Assembly (NCBI GenBank): GCA_959596515.1
Contig: CAUFXR010000035.1
Location: 1 to 23,569, forward strand
Direction: 5' to 3'
DNA from: an uncultured Oscillospiraceae bacterium
GTDB taxonomy: Bacteria; Bacillota; Clostridia; Oscillospirales; Acutalibacteraceae
DNA: 23,569 nt
Part shown: positions 8,330-14,132 of the stretch, piece after piece
Layout: every line of letters begins with the position of its first letter
Position numbering within the stretch: the stretch's first letter is position 1
The notes under the pieces: generated by a model
What the model was told of the DNA's origin: nothing
Seen by the model: the letters and a program-made list of their open reading frames with translations, nothing else
Database searches by the model: none
Translations under genes and position numbers: made by a program

Positions 8330-8585
8330 ATGTGCTATAGAAGAGTAGTCAAAAAAAACGATGGAAACCTCTACCCAAAAGATTTTAGCTTAAGGATCAA
8401 GAAAAGGGAACGATCGCAGTAAGTAAGATGCAATAGGAAAAGTCGCTGATAAAAACCAATCCGTTTACAGACTACAGGTAAGCATCACCAGTAAAAATAA
8501 AATTTAGTGTACTGTAAGGTACATCATTGCGATCGGTCATAAATCCTGTTTGTCCTATCATTCGCCTCAATAAATATGGCGCCGA

Positions 8586-9350
8586 TTAAATACAGCTATA
8601 GCCGCCGTCTACAATCAGTTCGCTACCAGTGGTATAACCCGAAGCGCCGCTGGCAAAATATATCACCGCGGGAACCATTTCCTCCGGCTCCGCCATACGC
8701 TTCATGGGGGTCATTCTCAGCCACACATCCATCATATCCTTCGGGGTCTTTTTGTTAGGCTCCGTACCAATATAGCCAGGACTTAAACAGTTAACGCGGA
8801 TTCCATATTCAGCAAATTCCACCGCCAGGGATTTCGTCATATGAATAATTCCCGCTTTCGAAGCGTTATAGGAACACTGCCACTGAGGAATATTCACCAC
8901 GCTACCAGACATAGAAGCCATATTGATAATACTGCCTTTGATTCCCCGTTCTACCATGATTCTGGCTGCTTCCCTGGCGACAATAAACTCACCGGTCAGA
9001 TTAACATCTACTACCTTGCGGAATTCCTCGATAGTAACCTCTAAAGAGGATTTATGATCGCCAATCGCTGCATTGTTGAATACAATATCCAGAGAGCCCC
9101 AATGTTCCAAAATTTGCGTATAAGCACTTTTCACCTGTTCTTCCACGGAAACATCAGTCACAATGGACAAAGCCTCTCCGCCCTCTTTTTCGATCAGGCT
9201 TACCGTTTCCTCAGCTCCGGAACGGCACAAAATAGCTACCTTCGCTCCAGCTTTAGCTAGCCCTTGCGCCACTACCTTCCCGGTACCTCTGGCACCGCCT
9301 GTCACTACGGCCACCTTTCCCTTCAAGCCGAATAATTCTTCCAAATACAT
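8586..9350 (-). CDS. Short-chain dehydrogenase/reductase (SDR), sugar-acid or polyol type
   Basis: A 254-residue classical SDR, an NAD(P)-dependent oxidoreductase. It has the nucleotide loop TGGARGTG (17-24), NNAA (92-95), a catalytic Ser in the NMASMSGS segment (~146), and YNASK (Y161, K165). It ends TTGSELIVDGGYSCI, a C-terminus often seen in gluconate 5-dehydrogenase and 2-deoxy-D-gluconate 3-dehydrogenase relatives, but the substrate cannot be told from sequence. The loop has T where most SDRs have I (GTG for GIG). ATG 9350 is chosen because AGGAGG (9360-9365) lies 9 bases upstream. It stands alone, convergent with the rodA-like gene and next to the accessory island. Confidence 0.9.
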   Translation of the reverse strand: MYLEELFGLKGKVAVVTGGARGTGKVVAQGLAKAGAKVAILCRSGAEETVSLIEKEGGEALSIVTDVSVEEQVKSAYTQILEHWGSLDIVFNNAAIGDHKSSLEVTIEEFRKVVDVNLTGEFIVAREAARIMVERGIKGSIINMASMSGSVVNIPQWQCSYNASKAGIIHMTKSLAVEFAEYGIRVNCLSPGYIGTEPNKKTPKDMMDVWLRMTPMKRMAEPEEMVPAVIYFASGASGYTTGSELIVDGGYSCI

Positions 9351-9489
9351 AATGATAGTCCTCCTAACGGTCAATCTTCGGCGTTCATTTAACGAAAATA
9401 AACATGCCCTATCATCGGGATACTACAAAAAAAGAGAAATGTCAAGCTCTTTTTAGTAAGCTGGATTTACAAAATAAAGATAACAAATT

Positions 9490-9533
9490 AGATATCGAGT
9501 GTCAGCAATATCAGTTGTTGACACTCGATATCT
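9490..9533. repeat. Perfect 15-bp inverted repeat at the left edge of the island
   Basis: Arms 9490-9504 and 9519-9533 are exact complements with a 14-base spacer. Neither side has a T run, so it is a poor terminator. It lies between the SDR gene and the ICE remnant, so an operator or recombinase core site are both possible. No second copy was seen at the right side of the island. Confidence 0.7.
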
Positions 9534-9581
9534 CTCTAAAAATTAAAAAATTCCAGATAATCACGTGTATTTTGATTGAAC

Positions 9582-9613
9582 AAAAAAGCCTGGAGCGCAG
9601 ATTGGCTCCAAGC
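9582..9613 (-). terminator. Minus-direction terminator 1 in the island's left flank
   Basis: Read on the minus strand, a 9-bp stem (one G-U pair) around GGAGC/GCTCC is followed directly by six T residues. It has no T run on the plus strand. No gene feeding into it from the right is evident. Confidence 0.6.
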
Positions 9614-9644
9614 CCTTGCCTGGCGCGAGTACTCATAACGGATT

Positions 9645-9684
9645 TGAAAAAGAAAAAGTGTTCGCAAAACCCCTTGCGAACACT
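9645..9684 (-). terminator. Minus-direction terminator 2 in the island's left flank
   Basis: An 11-bp perfect stem (9657-9667 and 9674-9684) with a 6-base loop is followed on the minus strand by TTTTCTTTTTC. Together with the hairpin at 9582-9613 it gives two terminators facing left within 100 bases. They could insulate the SDR gene from antisense transcription out of the island or end a small RNA. The remaining sequence in 9375-9826 has open frames on both strands but no ribosome site or recognisable protein. Confidence 0.65.
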
Positions 9685-9826
9685 CAAACTGGTACGGATG
9701 TTCATAACGACACTTTCGCAAACCCGCATGAAATCAAGGTTTTTGGCAGCAGACGAATATATTTCACCGAGAAAATCTAATGTTATGACCACTTTGCTAC
9801 TCAAACCAAGCATGAAAATTGCACAT

Positions 9827-9855
9827 TTGCGGCTATCCTCCCCTCCATATATAAT
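9827..9855 (+). promoter_or_regulatory. Promoter of the ICE-derived parA module
   Basis: TTGCGG (9827-9832) and TATAAT (9850-9855) are 17 bases apart and lie 24 bases before the ATG of the small ICE protein. Confidence 0.7.
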
Positions 9856-9879
9856 GAAAGCACAAAGGAGGCGAGCCAG

Positions 9880-10044
9880 ATGAAAAAGCAAAAATATTTT
9901 GTTGCATATACGTCCGATGAAGCTGCTATCGTGATTCAAAGCCTAAACCGGCTGCGGAATGCTCTGATCCGGGAAAACAGGGATTCCGGTTGCATAGACG
10001 AGCTGCTATTGAAAGTGATGTGTGCCCCTGTAAAGAAAATCTGA
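9880..10044 (+). CDS. Small ICE-associated protein (54 aa), function unknown
   Basis: AAAGGAGGCG (9864-9873) precedes ATG 9880. The product starts MKKQKYFVAYTSDEAAIVIQ, carries SLNRLRNALIREN, and ends LLLKVMCAPVKKI. Small acidic/basic proteins with the same 'ADEA...LNxLRNxLI...LLLKxMxAPxKK' pattern are, from memory, found upstream of parA in Firmicute conjugative elements; no function is established. It shares the 9827-9855 promoter, and a terminator hairpin separates it from parA. It is predicted to be soluble and mostly helical. Confidence 0.7.
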   Translation: MKKQKYFVAYTSDEAAIVIQSLNRLRNALIRENRDSGCIDELLLKVMCAPVKKI

Positions 10045-10054
10045 AAACAACATA

Positions 10055-10083
10055 TTGACACAAACCACCGCTTATTCTGCAAT
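10055..10083 (+). promoter_or_regulatory. Possible second promoter directly before parA
   Basis: A consensus TTGACA (10055-10060) is followed after 17 bases by TGCAAT (10078-10083), a 4/6 match to the -10 box. Transcription would begin near 10090, inside the 3' arm of the terminator hairpin, so such a transcript would lack the terminator stem while keeping most of the segment complementary to the parA start region. Confidence 0.4.
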
Positions 10084-10101
10084 AGAATAGGCGGTTTTTT
10101 C
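10065..10101 (+). terminator. Terminator/attenuator hairpin between the small ICE gene and parA
   Basis: The stem pairs CCGCTTATTCT with AGAATAGGCGG (one internal mismatch) around a CAAT loop and is followed by TTTTTTC on the plus strand. It would reduce transcription from the upstream promoter into parA. Its 3' arm can also pair with the parA translation start (see 10087-10172). Confidence 0.7.
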
Positions 10102-10172
10102 ATTCCTCCGTACATAGCCCTCCATCTTGCCAATGGAGGGCTAAATCTATGAAAAAGGAGGAAACCGCCTAT
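10087..10172 (+). promoter_or_regulatory. Candidate RNA clamp over the parA ribosome site and start codon
   Basis: Bases 10087-10097 (ATAGGCGGTTT) are the exact complement of 10162-10172 (AAACCGCCTAT, which includes the AT of the parA ATG). Counting U-G pairs, the duplex extends to 10101 with 10158, covering GAGG of the ribosome site. The enclosed loop contains a perfect 11-bp hairpin (10115-10125 with 10133-10143, 7-base loop). The same 10087-10097 arm is also used by the terminator stem, so the two structures exclude each other. The pairing is seen in the sequence; a regulatory role is inferred. Confidence 0.55.
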
Positions 10173-10992
10173 GGCAAAACCAAAGGTCATTGCAGTAGCC
10201 AATCAGAAAGGCGGCGTTGGAAAAAGCACCAGCGTATATAACATCGGCGCAGGACTGGCCATGAACGGGAAAAATGTTCTGCTTGTAGATGTTGACCCGC
10301 AAGGTGATCTCACCAAAATGCTTGGGCAAAGAAAGCCCCACGACCTGCCTGTAACGCTTGGCAACGCCTTGAATGATGTTGTGGCAGATATGGAGAACAG
10401 CAGCCACCCGGAAATCCTGCACCACCATGAGGGCTTTGATTTTGTTCCGGCAAACCGAACTTTATCGGCTGTAGAAGTGAGCCTTGTGAACACGTTGAGC
10501 CGCGAAACCGTATTGCGGCGCTATGTAAACAGTATCAAGAAGCCCTACGACTATGTGCTGCTCGACTGTAATCCGTCCCTCGGTATGCTGGTTATCAACG
10601 CCCTTTCCGCTTCGGATTATGTGTTGGTGCCGGTACAGGCCGATTATTTGGCCGCAGAGGATATGACAGAGCTGGTCGGCACCATGCAGAATGTGAAAAA
10701 AGGTATCAACCACAATCTGAAAATCGGCGGCGTATTTCTGACAATGGCAAATGAAACGAATTTCCGCAAAGAAGTCATTTCGGCGGTCAAAGAAAATTTC
10801 GGCAAGCATTTACCCGTTATGCAAGCGGTTATTCCTGCAACGGTACGTTTAGCGGAAATCAGTACGGCGGATAAGAGTATTTTCCGCCATGAGCCGCGAG
10901 GGAAAGCGGCGGAAGCCTATCGGACTTTGGTACAGGAGGTGATGGAGATTGGCGAAAAACAGCGTAGCCGGTCTGCTGACCTCGGTAGATGA
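10171..10992 (+). CDS. parA: ParA family ATPase of an integrative conjugative element
   Basis: A 273-residue deviant-Walker-A ATPase that would act with ParB in partitioning or copy maintenance of the excised element. It shows KGGVGKST (13-20), the Walker A' DVDPQGDLT near 40, and the Walker B segment YVLLDCNPSLGML around 129-141. The length is typical of stand-alone ICE or plasmid ParA proteins without an N-terminal HTH. AAGGAGG at 10155-10161 lies 9 bases upstream of ATG 10171. It overlaps parB by 44 bases. The chromosomal Soj is normally near the origin with gidA/gidB and has a different context, so this copy is mobile-element derived. The gene is intact, but its parB partner is truncated. 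Confidence 0.92.
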   Translation: MAKPKVIAVANQKGGVGKSTSVYNIGAGLAMNGKNVLLVDVDPQGDLTKMLGQRKPHDLPVTLGNALNDVVADMENSSHPEILHHHEGFDFVPANRTLSAVEVSLVNTLSRETVLRRYVNSIKKPYDYVLLDCNPSLGMLVINALSASDYVLVPVQADYLAAEDMTELVGTMQNVKKGINHNLKIGGVFLTMANETNFRKEVISAVKENFGKHLPVMQAVIPATVRLAEISTADKSIFRHEPRGKAAEAYRTLVQEVMEIGEKQRSRSADLGR

Positions 10993-11509
10993 TCTATTTT
11001 CCACACAGGAAAGCCGCGATGAAGCCAAACTGGAACGTGTTATCAATCTGTCACCGGCAGAAATCAGCGATTTTCCTAACCACCCGTTCAAGGTACGAAT
11101 GGACGAAGAAATGCAGCAAATGGCGGAAAGCGTCAAGGAGCATGGCGTTTTAGTGCCTGCCCTTGTGCGGGAAAAGCCGGACGGTGGGTATGAAATGGTT
11201 GCCGGACACAGGCGAAAGCGCGCGGCTGAACTGGCCGAGCTTTCAAAAATCCCCTGTATTGTTCGCAATCTTACCGACGATGAAGCCATTATCGTTATGG
11301 TGGATAGCAACTTGCAGCGTGAAAAAATCCTCCCGTCCGAAAAGGCTTTTGCTTACAAAATGAAACTGGACGCAATGAAGCGGCAAGGAGCAAGAACAGA
11401 CTTAACTTCTCGCCCACTGGGCGAGAAGTTGTATAGTGTTGATCTTCTGAGTAATGACGCTCCTGATAACAGATCAGTTTGGGTTGTTGATACCGAAGAG
11501 CCTGTATGA
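10949..11509 (+). pseudogene. parB: ParB-family protein, truncated, fused to antisense TetR sequence
   Basis: The start is TTG 10949, with AGGAGG (10934-10939) 9 bases upstream inside parA. Residues ~30-145 form the ParB N-terminal domain: NHPFKVRMDEEMQQMAESVK, the box GHRRKRAAEL (~87-96), and the NLQREKILPSEKAFAYKMK stretch. ICE ParB proteins then carry a helix-turn-helix and run to ~300 residues. Here the family sequence ends near residue 161 (RTDLTSRPLGEKL), and the last ~25 codons are the antisense of a TetR gene. The DNA-binding HTH and C-terminal domain are lost, so normal ParB function is unlikely. The break sits on a 27-bp palindrome (11404-11430). Confidence 0.85.
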
Positions 11510-11690
11510 CCAATTCTTCTTTGGAAGAGAAAAAAGTGTAAAAAAAGGTTTTTGATATACCTACTTTCCTGCACAGAATATCAATGCTGCTATGGATCAG
11601 ACCTCTATCTATGATGCACTGAAGGACAGTAGTCATTAATGCTTCCTTCACTCGTTGGCGCTCTTCAATAGAATAAGATTTTCGCGGCAT
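11295..11690 (-). pseudogene. TetR-family regulator, truncated after its DNA-binding domain
   Basis: From ATG 11690 the product starts MPRKSYSIEERQRVKEALM and has a complete TetR HTH (IDILCRKVGISKTFFYTFFSSKEELVIQAL, residues ~36-65). Family sequence continues to about residue 87 (11431). The rest of the open frame is antisense to parB and has no TetR character. A normal TetR protein has ~190-200 residues, so the ligand-binding and dimer domain is missing. GGGGG lies 9 bases upstream. The promoter and a palindromic operator-like site (11729-11751) remain. This is a broken gene whose regulated partner is not visible. Confidence 0.8.
11404..11430. repeat. 13-bp perfect palindrome with 1-base centre at the parB/TetR junction
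   Basis: Arms 11404-11416 and 11418-11430 are exact complements around a single C. ParB coding ends at its right edge and the TetR fragment begins there, read from the other strand. Because of the symmetry both strands encode TSRP(L/V)GEKL through it. It could be the extrusion-prone site where the deletion or rearrangement happened. Confidence 0.85.
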
Positions 11691-11728
11691 ATTTTTATGC
11701 CCCCATTTAACAATATAAAATACAAAAT

Positions 11729-11778
11729 AATAAAATAGTATTTATTTTATTATACATTAGAATAATGCAGAAACGCAA
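11729..11778 (-). promoter_or_regulatory. TetR-fragment promoter with overlapping 9-5-9 palindrome
   Basis: Arms 11729-11737 and 11743-11751 form a perfect 9-bp inverted repeat with a 5-base centre, the size of a TetR dimer site. It overlaps a minus-strand TATAAT (11749-11754), with TTGCGT 18 bases further upstream (11773-11778). Autoregulation of the TetR gene is the simplest reading, though the AT-only sequence limits confidence. Confidence 0.5.
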
Positions 11779-11868
11779 TCCTAAATTTGTGAATGAAATG
11801 TAAATATAAGTTCTTTAAAATAAAATGTTTTTTCTTTCTGCTGTAATCTCTCTTAAAGTGGGGACTTC

Positions 11869-11896
11869 AAGGAGGTCCATAATGAACCACCCCTAA
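11869..11896 (+). other. Ribosome site plus 4-codon minicistron (Met-Asn-His-Pro-stop)
   Basis: AAGGAGG (11869-11875) is placed 6 bases before ATG 11882, which reads M-N-H-P-stop. GGACTT (11862-11867) and AAGTCC (11895-11900) can pair around it. This resembles a leader peptide of a lost gene or a start region cut by deletion. No protein gene follows on the plus strand for over 1 kb. Confidence 0.3.
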
Positions 11897-11902
11897 GTCC
11901 AC

Positions 11903-12380
11903 AAGACAGGCAGACTACTCCCTTGTGAGTAAAAATAGATTTTTTAAAGCAAATAATATCCACCTTTTCAAAGCTATCAGGATACATCCACAGGTTAATT
12001 TTTTTCTTGTTCTCAAACATGATCCATCTGCTTATTTGTTTTACAACGCCTGCTACAACCCCTCTTTTTTTACTTGCACAGTCGGTAATTATGGTTACCT
12101 ACAACCCCGACAACAGGTATTCGGACGGTTTTGCAACCCCTATGGTTTCTGATAGCCAAAAGAGTCGTAAAACCCTGATGCGGTCGGCATTGCCGTCCGC
12201 TGTGAACCGGAACGGGGAAGCCTCAGCAACCCCGTTCCTTTCACCTGCTTATTTTTCGACCTTGCTTTACCCGCAAAATACGACCGCTTTACATCTGTAA
12301 AAGTTTGTTTAATGGCGTGTAGAACAAGGTAAACACCAAAGAATCGTACTCCTGATTTCTGAACACATAACTTTTTCCTT
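11903..12380. other. Gene-poor stretch with adjacent hairpins, likely mobile-element debris
   Basis: No convincing gene is seen. Open frames exist on both strands (for example 12140-12424 minus) but lack ribosome sites and family features. Two hairpins lie next to each other. One spans 12180-12200 (10-bp arms, one mismatch). The other pairs 12209-12217 with 12230-12238 (9-bp perfect stem, 12-base loop). Neither is followed by a T run, so they are not terminators; an origin-of-transfer remnant is one possibility. Confidence 0.35.
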
Positions 12381-12386
12381 TCAATA

Positions 12387-12432
12387 AAAAAGCCTTCAGT
12401 TTTTGCTGTGATAATCAAAAACAAAAGGCTTT
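12387..12432 (-). terminator. Minus-direction terminator in the tRNA-proximal flank
   Basis: Arms AAAGCCTT/AAGGCTTT with an inner TTTTTG/CAAAAA stem. On the minus strand the hairpin is followed by TTTTTTATT. Confidence 0.6.
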
Positions 12433-12501
12433 AAAATGATGTGTTAATATTTTATTGCTGCATGCCAACAGGGAGAATAATAATGATTTTGGGCAAAAGA
12501 A

Positions 12502-12537
12502 AAAGGCGTATGAATTTTTAACTCTCCATACGCCTTT
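12502..12537 (-). terminator. Second minus-direction terminator downstream of tRNA-Leu
   Basis: An 11-bp perfect stem (12502-12512 and 12527-12537) with a 14-base loop; on the minus strand TTTTTCTTTT overlaps and follows the 3' arm. Confidence 0.7.
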
Positions 12538-12640
12538 CAGTGCGATTTTTGCTATTTGTGGGTTTAAGTCCTGTCAGTATAGGATTTTTGCCGTTTGGCA
12601 TCTATAGAATCTATGCTGAAAAACTTGCCCTGAAAATGCG

Positions 12641-12669
12641 AAAAAACCTCGATTTTATCGAGGTTTTTT
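12641..12669 (-). terminator. Terminator of tRNA-Leu (bidirectional)
   Basis: A 12-bp perfect stem (12641-12652 and 12658-12669) with a 5-base loop and six A/T on each flank lies 30 bases past the 3' end of the tRNA on the minus strand. Confidence 0.9.
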
Positions 12670-12698
12670 GCTTAGGCATCTTTTTTAGTGCCCTCTTA

Positions 12699-12783
12699 TG
12701 GTGCGGGTAACAGGACTTGAACCTGCACGGGGGTTCCCACTAGAACCTAAATCTAGCGCGTCTGCCAATTCCGCCATACCCGC
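12699..12783 (-). tRNA. tRNA-Leu, anticodon UAG, CCA encoded
   Basis: Read on the minus strand, the 85-base molecule has the acceptor pair GCGGGTA/TACCCGC. The anticodon stem CTAGA/TCTAG has loop TTTAGGT, giving anticodon TAG, which reads CUN leucine codons. The long variable arm (GTGGGAACCCCCGT) is typical of class II tRNAs. The T arm is CAGG-TTCAAGT-CCTG, then discriminator A and an encoded CCA. It has its own promoter and terminator. Its 3' end faces the ICE remnant, the usual geometry for an element that once integrated at a tRNA, but no duplicated tRNA 3' end was found on the far side. Confidence 0.97.
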
Positions 12784-12822
12784 CTATCTTATGGCTCGAA
12801 GGTCATTCTTAATAGCCTATTT

Positions 12823-12851
12823 ATTATACACAAGGAAAACAAAAATTGCAA
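12823..12851 (-). promoter_or_regulatory. Promoter of tRNA-Leu
   Basis: TTGCAA (12846-12851) and TATAAT (12823-12828, minus strand) are spaced by 17 bases, with the -10 box 39 bases before the tRNA 5' end. Confidence 0.8.
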
Positions 12852-12863
12852 GTTTTAAATTTA

Positions 12864-14132
12864 TTAAAAATACAACGTACCATTTTCCAACATAGCTTGT
12901 GCTGCCAGCATAACACCTAATTTCCCGCTATGAAAGTTTAATCCACCCTGCATCCACGCGGCATAGGGTTCCCGCAGGGGGGCATCGGCAGAAAGCTCAA
13001 TCGAGGCGCCTAAAGTAAACGCTCCGGCAGCCATAATTACCTGACTGTCATATCCCGGCATATTCCAGGGTTCCGGCGTAACAAAAGAATCCACCGGTGC
13101 CCCTTTTTGAATTCCCTGACAAAAAGCGATTAGGGATTTTTCATTGCCAAGTTTCATCACTTGAATGATATCCGCCCTCGGGTCACTGAAACGAGGGGTG
13201 ACCCCGAACCCTAAAAGTTCATAGAAAGCAGCGGCAAACACCGCGGTCTTTAAAGCTTCTCCGGTAACATGAGGCGCATGGAACGCACCCATAAACAACT
13301 CTCGATTCTGTCCTAAAGTGGCTCCGATCTCCCGGCCGGTTCCTGGTGTCGTCAGACGATAAGCGCATTGTTCCACTAAATCCGCCCGTCCGGCAATATA
13401 GCCGCCGGTAGGCGCAACGCCACCACCGGGATTTTTGATCAGAGAACCCGCCATCAAATCCGCGCCATGACCGGTAGGCTCGATTTTTTCCACAAACTCT
13501 CCGTAACAATTATCCACCATAACAATGCAATCCGGCGCCTGAGATTTTACCAGTTTAGCGACCTTCTCGATTTCTTCCACAAACAAAGATGGACGCAGAC
13601 TGTATCCCCGGGAACGCTGTAAATATACCATTTTTAATCCAGGCTTTACTCTCTTGGCAATGGCATCAAAATCCAGTCTGCCATTATCCATTAGTTCCAC
13701 CTGCTCATACTGGATTCCAAATTCCTTTAGCGAACCGCTGGAATCTCCTTCCAGGCCAATAACGCCACGTAAGGTATCATACGGGATTCCAGTAACGCTG
13801 AGCATCGTATCTCCCGGGCGGAGTACACCAAAAAGAGCCACAGTCAAAGCATGAGTGCCACTGACAAAATTATGCCGCACCAGCGCGTCCTCTGCCTGGA
13901 AAGCCAGCGCATAAACCTGATCCAAGGCGTCCCGCCCACGGTCACCATAGCCGTAACCCGTAGAAGCCACAAAATGGCTTTCACTGACGCCAGTCTTCGC
14001 AAAGGCAGCCAGCATTTTTTGCTGATTATATTCTGTGGTTTCCTCAATCCTCAAAAAATCCTCCCGGCAAAGTTCCAATGCCTTTTGGGCAGCCTTCTCG
14101 ATTCTAGGGTCTATGTGAAAAAATTCTGACAT
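12864..14132 (-). CDS. YnbB-type PLP-dependent enzyme (Met_gamma_lyase / 'aluminium resistance' family)
   Basis: A 422-residue fold-type I PLP enzyme of the family often labelled cystathionine beta-lyase/aluminium resistance protein (B. subtilis YnbB). The PLP site is visible as SGTHA (101-105, phosphate cup), DNCYGEF (D207, pyridine-nitrogen aspartate) and GSLIKNPGGG with the Schiff-base lysine K233. The substrate is unproven; a C-S or amino-acid lyase role is inferred from the family. ATG 14132 is chosen with AGGA 8 bases upstream; a longer reading to 14207 lies within the GNAT gene. It overlaps that gene by 29 bases and is the last protein gene of the murD-M42-M42-GNAT run. Ring-substituting residues and length are all normal. 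Confidence 0.9.
   Translation of the reverse strand: MSEFFHIDPRIEKAAQKALELCREDFLRIEETTEYNQQKMLAAFAKTGVSESHFVASTGYGYGDRGRDALDQVYALAFQAEDALVRHNFVSGTHALTVALFGVLRPGDTMLSVTGIPYDTLRGVIGLEGDSSGSLKEFGIQYEQVELMDNGRLDFDAIAKRVKPGLKMVYLQRSRGYSLRPSLFVEEIEKVAKLVKSQAPDCIVMVDNCYGEFVEKIEPTGHGADLMAGSLIKNPGGGVAPTGGYIAGRADLVEQCAYRLTTPGTGREIGATLGQNRELFMGAFHAPHVTGEALKTAVFAAAFYELLGFGVTPRFSDPRADIIQVMKLGNEKSLIAFCQGIQKGAPVDSFVTPEPWNMPGYDSQVIMAAGAFTLGASIELSADAPLREPYAAWMQGGLNFHSGKLGVMLAAQAMLENGTLYF

Noticed and set aside
9404..9883. A 159-codon plus-strand open frame left of the ICE module
   Set aside because: No ribosome site, no recognisable motif, and it runs across terminators, palindromes and the module promoter; the opposite strand is equally open.
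9511..9939. A 142-codon minus-strand open frame over the same region
   Set aside because: It spans two minus-direction terminators and the real 54-residue gene on the other strand, and has no convincing start.
11817..11884. A short minus-strand reading (MDLLEVPTLREITAERKNILF) with a weak GGGGTGG upstream
   Set aside because: Only 21 codons, no recognised family, and it competes with the plus-strand minicistron; too little to call.
12140..12424. A 94-codon minus-strand open frame in the tRNA-proximal flank
   Set aside because: It has no family features and passes through two hairpins and a terminator; treated as debris.
12560..12576. T-arm-like GGTTTAAGTCCTGTCA resembling the tRNA-Leu T arm
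   Set aside because: It is on the opposite strand from the tRNA, so it is not the direct repeat expected of an attachment site, and no tRNA folds around it.
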